Positions 13,987 through 17,330 of a stretch of DNA of 17,330 nt are shown here, piece after piece. Origin of the DNA: Desulfovibrionales bacterium GWA2_65_9 (GTDB lineage: Bacteria; Desulfobacterota; Desulfovibrionia; Desulfovibrionales; Desulfovibrionaceae). The stretch covers positions 10,434-27,763 of the forward strand of contig MGTN01000138.1 of NCBI GenBank assembly GCA_001799475.1. Reading direction: 5' to 3'. The translations under genes and the position numbers were made by a program. Every line of letters begins with the position of its first letter. The stretch's first letter is position 1. The notes beneath the pieces were generated by a model. It saw nothing but the letters and a program-made list of their open reading frames with translations. It was not told the origin of the DNA and did not search any database.

Positions 13987-15882
13987 ATGCGCCGAGTTCT
14001 TGTCCTTCTGCTGTCATTGATGTTTCTGCTTGCACAGGCTGCCTTTGCAGCTCCGCAGGCCGCCCTGCCCCAAGAAAGGCGGGTGGCGCTGGTCATCGGC
14101 AACAGCGCCTACAAGGCCGCACCGCTGAAGAATCCCGCCAACGATGCGCGCGACATGGCCGCAGCCCTGAAAAAACTTGGCTTTGACGTGACCCTGCTGA
14201 CCGACGCTGGCCAGCAGCAGATGGACGCCGCAGTGCGCGAGTTCGGGCTCAAGCTGCGCCAGGGCGGGGCCGGGCTGTTCTACTACGCCGGACATGGCCT
14301 CCAGGTGGGCGGCGAGAACTACCTGGTGCCGGTGAGCGCCAACATCCAGACCGAGAGCGACGTGCGCTTCACCTGCCTGCCGGCCGGGATGGTGCTAGGG
14401 AAGATGGAGGACGCGCGCAACGACCTGAACATCATCATCCTGGACGCCTGCCGCAACAATCCCTTTGCCCGCAGCTTCCGCAACGCGGAGCAGGGTCTGG
14501 CCAAGATGGACGCGCCCACGGGTTCGCTCATTTCCTACGCCACGGCCCCGGGCTCCGTGGCCTCCGACGGCGCGGGCAAGAACGGGCTGTTCACCCAGCA
14601 CCTTTTGCGCAACATGGCCACCCCTGGCCTGCCCATCACCGAGGTCTTCATGCGCGTGCGCCAGAACGTGGTGGCGGAGACCAAGCGCCAGCAGGTGCCC
14701 TGGGAAGCCTCCAGCCTCATCGGGCAGTTCTATTTTTCCGGTGCCGCAGGCGATCAGCCGCCGATGTCCGCGCCAGCAATGGTGATCGCCGCGCCAATTC
14801 CGACAGCCCCGGCTCCGGCTGTCCCGGCAAAAGCTCTGGACATCAAGGCCGAGAAACGGCGCATGGCCGAGGAGTCCGCACGGCTCAAGCGTGAGCATCA
14901 GGAACTGGCGCAGCTGCAAGCCTTGCAGGCCGAGAAGGACCGCCTGGAGGACCAGCGGCAGGCCCATGCGCAGGCCAAGCTCTTGGCCATGGCCCCGCGC
15001 CCCAAGCAGGTTCCGCCGGTCCAGCAGGCCGCACCTGTTGCAGCGCCTGTTGCAGCACTGAAGGTCAATGCCCACGCCGCGCAGTTCGCGGCCCTGGCCC
15101 GGGCCGGACTGCCGGACGTCCGCGCCTATTTTGAGCAGGCCGTGCAAGCTCGTCCTGACGATGCCGAGGCGAGAGCCGGGCTGGTCATCGCGCTGGTCCT
15201 TTCTGGGCGCGAGGCCGATACCAGGTACCAGCTCCAGCGCTTGAACGAGTCCGGCGTGCATACAGCGGGCGTGCGGCTGGCCAAGGGCCTGCTGCTCGGG
15301 CTGGAGGGCAATCAGGACGCCGGGTACCAGTTCAATCGCGCACTGGAGGACGGCGCAGACAAGGCGCTGGTGCTGCTCTGCCAGGCAACAGCTGCGGCCA
15401 GGAGGGGCGATTACAAGAAGGGGCAGCAGCTCCTGGCCCAGTATGTCGACCTCGTGCCTGAACCGGAACGCGCCGAGAGCGCGGCGGGACTGGCCAAAGG
15501 CCTGGACGTCGAGAGTGCCCTGGTGGGCCGGTTCCTTCTGGATCAAGGCCCCAAAAGCATGACCACCTGGGATATGGTCCTGGACATTTCCCGGCAGGAC
15601 TCAACGCTGGTCGGCACAGGCACGCTCACAATGGGCAAGGTGCGCGCCTTTGACTTCAAATTTGCAGAGAGTAAGCTCACCTTTCTGATGGAGGGTGACG
15701 TGTTTCTTATGCCGATGTTCTATTGGCGGCTGACCCTGGACCTCTCCAGGGGGCTCGACTCCATGCCTGTGCTGAGCGTGGAGGCGTCCACCTCTGCGGC
15801 GGGCGGCTGGACTCCCGCAGGACCGGCCGAGTTCGAGCCGCCGCCGCGCGCGCTGGTGCGCAGCGTGGGCGCAGTGAAATGA
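13987..15882 (+). CDS. Secreted caspase-family (peptidase C14) protein with coiled coil and TPR-like C-terminus
   Basis: This 631-residue protein has a classic signal peptide (residues 1-21, cleavage after AFA), so it acts in the periplasm or outside. Residues about 31-252 are a caspase-like p20 domain: RRVALVIGNSAY (31-42), LKNPANDARDMAAALKKLGF (47-66), catalytic H103 in YYAGHG, and catalytic C155 in LDACRNNPF. Both dyad residues are present. A proline/alanine linker (257-282) leads to a charged coiled coil (about 285-332), a second Ala/Pro linker, and a helical region (about 362-505) resembling TPR or Sel1-type repeats. An unassigned beta-rich C-terminus (about 522-631) follows. The ATG at 13987 is supported by AAGGTGA at 13973-13979; an upstream GTG at 13954 would spoil the signal peptide. 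The substrate is unknown. Its mlaE neighbour starts 50 bases downstream on the same strand, and a shared transcript is possible. Confidence 0.88.
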   Translation: MRRVLVLLLSLMFLLAQAAFAAPQAALPQERRVALVIGNSAYKAAPLKNPANDARDMAAALKKLGFDVTLLTDAGQQQMDAAVREFGLKLRQGGAGLFYYAGHGLQVGGENYLVPVSANIQTESDVRFTCLPAGMVLGKMEDARNDLNIIILDACRNNPFARSFRNAEQGLAKMDAPTGSLISYATAPGSVASDGAGKNGLFTQHLLRNMATPGLPITEVFMRVRQNVVAETKRQQVPWEASSLIGQFYFSGAAGDQPPMSAPAMVIAAPIPTAPAPAVPAKALDIKAEKRRMAEESARLKREHQELAQLQALQAEKDRLEDQRQAHAQAKLLAMAPRPKQVPPVQQAAPVAAPVAALKVNAHAAQFAALARAGLPDVRAYFEQAVQARPDDAEARAGLVIALVLSGREADTRYQLQRLNESGVHTAGVRLAKGLLLGLEGNQDAGYQFNRALEDGADKALVLLCQATAAARRGDYKKGQQLLAQYVDLVPEPERAESAAGLAKGLDVESALVGRFLLDQGPKSMTTWDMVLDISRQDSTLVGTGTLTMGKVRAFDFKFAESKLTFLMEGDVFLMPMFYWRLTLDLSRGLDSMPVLSVEASTSAAGGWTPAGPAEFEPPPRALVRSVGAVK

Positions 15883-15890
15883 GCCGCGCC

Positions 15891-15928
15891 CCCTTTGCCT
15901 TTCCCGGCCATTTGCGCTAGCCAAAGGG
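15891..15928 (+). promoter_or_regulatory. Possible hairpin covering the mlaE ribosome-binding site
   Basis: CCCTTTG (15891-15897) is complementary to CAAAGGG (15922-15928) with a 24-base loop. The right arm contains AAAGGG, the only candidate ribosome site for the ATG at 15933. Folding would hide that site. The stem is only 7 bp, so the effect may be slight. Confidence 0.3.
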
Positions 15929-15932
15929 CATC

Positions 15933-17096
15933 ATGCCGCATGCCCCCACTCCCGATGTCCTGCCCGAGGGCCTGACCGTCAGCGAGGATGCCGCAGGCGT
16001 CCTGACCCTCGGCTTCTCCGGCGACCTGAACAGCCGCACCGTGGCCCGGCTCTGGGCTCCGGCCTTGGCGCAGGTGCGCGGGCGCGTTGGCGCGGGCAGG
16101 CCTGAAGCTGTGTTGGTGCGCCTGGAGCTCGCCCAGGCGGGGTACATCGACGGGGCCGGGCTGGCGCTGCTGGTGAAGCTGCGCGCCGAGGCCGAGGCCC
16201 GTGGCGCCAAGGTGGAGCTGCTGGGGCTGTCCGGGAGCCATGCGCACCTGCTCGGCCTGGCCGGGGATGCCGAGCGCGAGGCCGTCAAGAGGCCCAAGGA
16301 GCGCCGGGGCCTCAAGGTGCTGGTCACGGCGGGCATGGGCAACGCTTTGGCCGGCATGGCCGCAGTGGTGTCCTTCGTGGGCGAGTGCTCCCTGGTGGTC
16401 TGGGAAGCTCTGCGTCACCCGGAGCGCGTGCGCTGGAAAGACGTGCTCCTGGCGGCCATGGCCGTGGGCGTGGAGTCCATGCCTATCCTGCTTCTTGTGG
16501 GCTTCCTCATGGGGCTGATCATGAGCTTCCAGTCGGTCATCACCCTGCAGCGCTTCGGCGGCGAGATTTTTGTGCCGAACATGCTGGGCCTGGTCATGTT
16601 CCGCGAGATGGGTCCGCTGGTCACGGCCATCCTGCTGGCCGCGCGTTCGGGCTCGGCCTTTGCGGCGGAAATCGGCACCATGTGCGTCAATGAGGAGCTG
16701 GACGCCATGACCACCATGGGCATCAGCCCGGTGCGTTTCCTGGTGGGGCCGCGCATTCTGGCCTCGCTGTTCATGGTGCCGTTCATGACCCTGTTCTTCA
16801 ACTTCGCCAGCCTCGTCGGCGGGGCGCTGGTCATGGTCTCCATCGGCTTCCCGCTGGTGACCTTCACCTCGCGCGTGTTTACCAACGTCACAGGCACGGA
16901 TCTGGTGGGCAGTCTGGCGAAGATCCTGGTGTTCAGCCTGCTGGTGGCCGGGGTGAGCTGCCTGCGCGGCCTGAACACCGGCGGCGGGGCCAGCGCCGTT
17001 GGCCGCAGCACAACCAGCGCCGTGGTCAGCGGGCTTATCCTCATCACCCTCGCCGATGGGGTCTTTGCGGTGCTGTTCTATTACCTGAAGATTTGA
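15933..17096 (+). CDS. mlaE: MlaE-type ABC lipid transport permease with fused N-terminal STAS domain
   Basis: This 387-residue inner-membrane protein is the permease of an Mla-like system that moves phospholipids between the outer and inner membranes. Residues about 13-115 form a STAS domain (the part supplied separately by MlaB in E. coli), with LTLGFSGDLN and YIDGAGLALLVKL (71-83). The rest is the MlaE/YrbE permease with about five to six membrane helices and the signature REMGPLVTAILLAARSGSAF (224-243), continuing into EIGTMCVNEELDAMTTMGISP. At the STAS position where a D-S-x-G phospho-acceptor is often found, this protein has D73-G-A-G76, so no serine can be phosphorylated there. AAAGGG at 15923-15928 precedes the ATG by four bases. 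The ATPase gene follows after 13 bases, and MlaD-type genes would be expected beyond the window. Confidence 0.92.
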   Translation: MPHAPTPDVLPEGLTVSEDAAGVLTLGFSGDLNSRTVARLWAPALAQVRGRVGAGRPEAVLVRLELAQAGYIDGAGLALLVKLRAEAEARGAKVELLGLSGSHAHLLGLAGDAEREAVKRPKERRGLKVLVTAGMGNALAGMAAVVSFVGECSLVVWEALRHPERVRWKDVLLAAMAVGVESMPILLLVGFLMGLIMSFQSVITLQRFGGEIFVPNMLGLVMFREMGPLVTAILLAARSGSAFAAEIGTMCVNEELDAMTTMGISPVRFLVGPRILASLFMVPFMTLFFNFASLVGGALVMVSIGFPLVTFTSRVFTNVTGTDLVGSLAKILVFSLLVAGVSCLRGLNTGGGASAVGRSTTSAVVSGLILITLADGVFAVLFYYLKI

Positions 17097-17109
17097 TAGG
17101 GCTGGTGCT

Positions 17110-17330
17110 GTGGATACAGACACGAACAGCGACGACATCATCATCCGTGTGCGCGGCCTCTCTTGCGCCTACGGCTCCGAGTTCGTCCTGAAGGACGTCT
17201 CCTTCGACGTGCATCGGGGCGAGGTCTTCGTGGTCATCGGGCGCTCCGGCTGCGGCAAGAGCACGCTGCTCAAGCACATGATCGGCCTGCTTCAGCCCGT
17301 GCGGGGCAGCATCGTCTTGAATGGTCATGA
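17110..17330 (+). CDS. mlaF: MlaF-type ABC transporter ATP-binding protein (partial)
   Basis: The frame opens with GTG at 17110 and runs off the right edge, giving about 73 residues. It has the beginning of an ABC ATPase: an A-loop region (LSCAYGSEFVLKDVSFDVHRGE) and a complete Walker A, GRSGCGKST, followed by LLKHMIGLLQPVRGSIVLNG, typical of MlaF. GATAGGG at 17095-17101 provides a ribosome site eight bases upstream. It would energise the MlaE permease encoded 13 bases upstream, on the cytoplasmic face. The Walker B and signature motifs lie outside the window, and the exact start could differ slightly. Confidence 0.85.
   Translation, partial: MDTDTNSDDIIIRVRGLSCAYGSEFVLKDVSFDVHRGEVFVVIGRSGCGKSTLLKHMIGLLQPVRGSIVLNGH

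Noticed and set aside
1..17330. CRISPR arrays, tRNA genes, insertion sequences, prophage attachment sites
   Set aside because: No spaced direct repeats, cloverleaf sequences, transposase motifs or paired terminal repeats were seen on reading both strands.

Overview
The window is a GC-rich chromosomal stretch. Its gene content (an ArsR–methyltransferase SahR regulator in front of S-adenosylhomocysteine hydrolase, a short two-domain PutA with an Lrp partner, DarP, ArgP/ArgO, and a STAS-fused MlaE) points to a Gram-negative proteobacterium. A sulfate reducer of the Desulfovibrionales type fits best, but this is inferred from gene content and proteins, not from a marker gene. No rRNA, tRNA, CRISPR array, insertion sequence or integrase is visible.

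Layout. 1-353 is the 3' end of recJ. 392-1324 is an AT-rich gene for an orphan HEPN-domain (Apea-like) protein; it is the only clearly foreign-looking gene and the best candidate for a defence or stress RNase. A bidirectional hairpin terminator (1384-1409) separates it from a methyl-accepting chemotaxis protein on the minus strand (1440-3362). A divergent spacer (3363-3598) holds a sigma70-like promoter and an imperfect AT-rich palindrome that resembles a SahR operator. It leads into sahR (3599-4552) and ahcY (4603-6021), a self-regulated module for clearing S-adenosylhomocysteine. A 278-base convergent spacer with several hairpins, one a perfect 19-bp stem, follows.

6300-8009 is a divergent argP/argO pair (LysR-type regulator and basic amino acid exporter). 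argO overlaps tail-to-tail by 6 bases with a minus-strand PAS-GGDEF diguanylate cyclase (8004-8912). The minus strand continues with a small zinc-ribbon protein (9109-9372) and darP (9450-10178), whose C-terminus carries a 5-residue repeat. Then come putA (10324-13362) and its Lrp/AsnC-type partner (13359-13856), coupled by an ATGA overlap and served by a good sigma70 promoter with an exact TTGACA.

Divergently on the plus strand are a secreted caspase-like protein with an intact His/Cys dyad (13987-15882), a STAS-MlaE lipid-transport permease (15933-17096), and the start of its MlaF-type ATPase (17110 to the window end). The last two are the front of an Mla/ABC retrograde lipid transport operon.

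Most of the window is ordinary core metabolism and regulation. The items most worth a second look are the orphan HEPN gene, the periplasmic caspase-like protein beside the Mla operon, the SahR operator, and the STAS domain lacking its usual phospho-acceptor.
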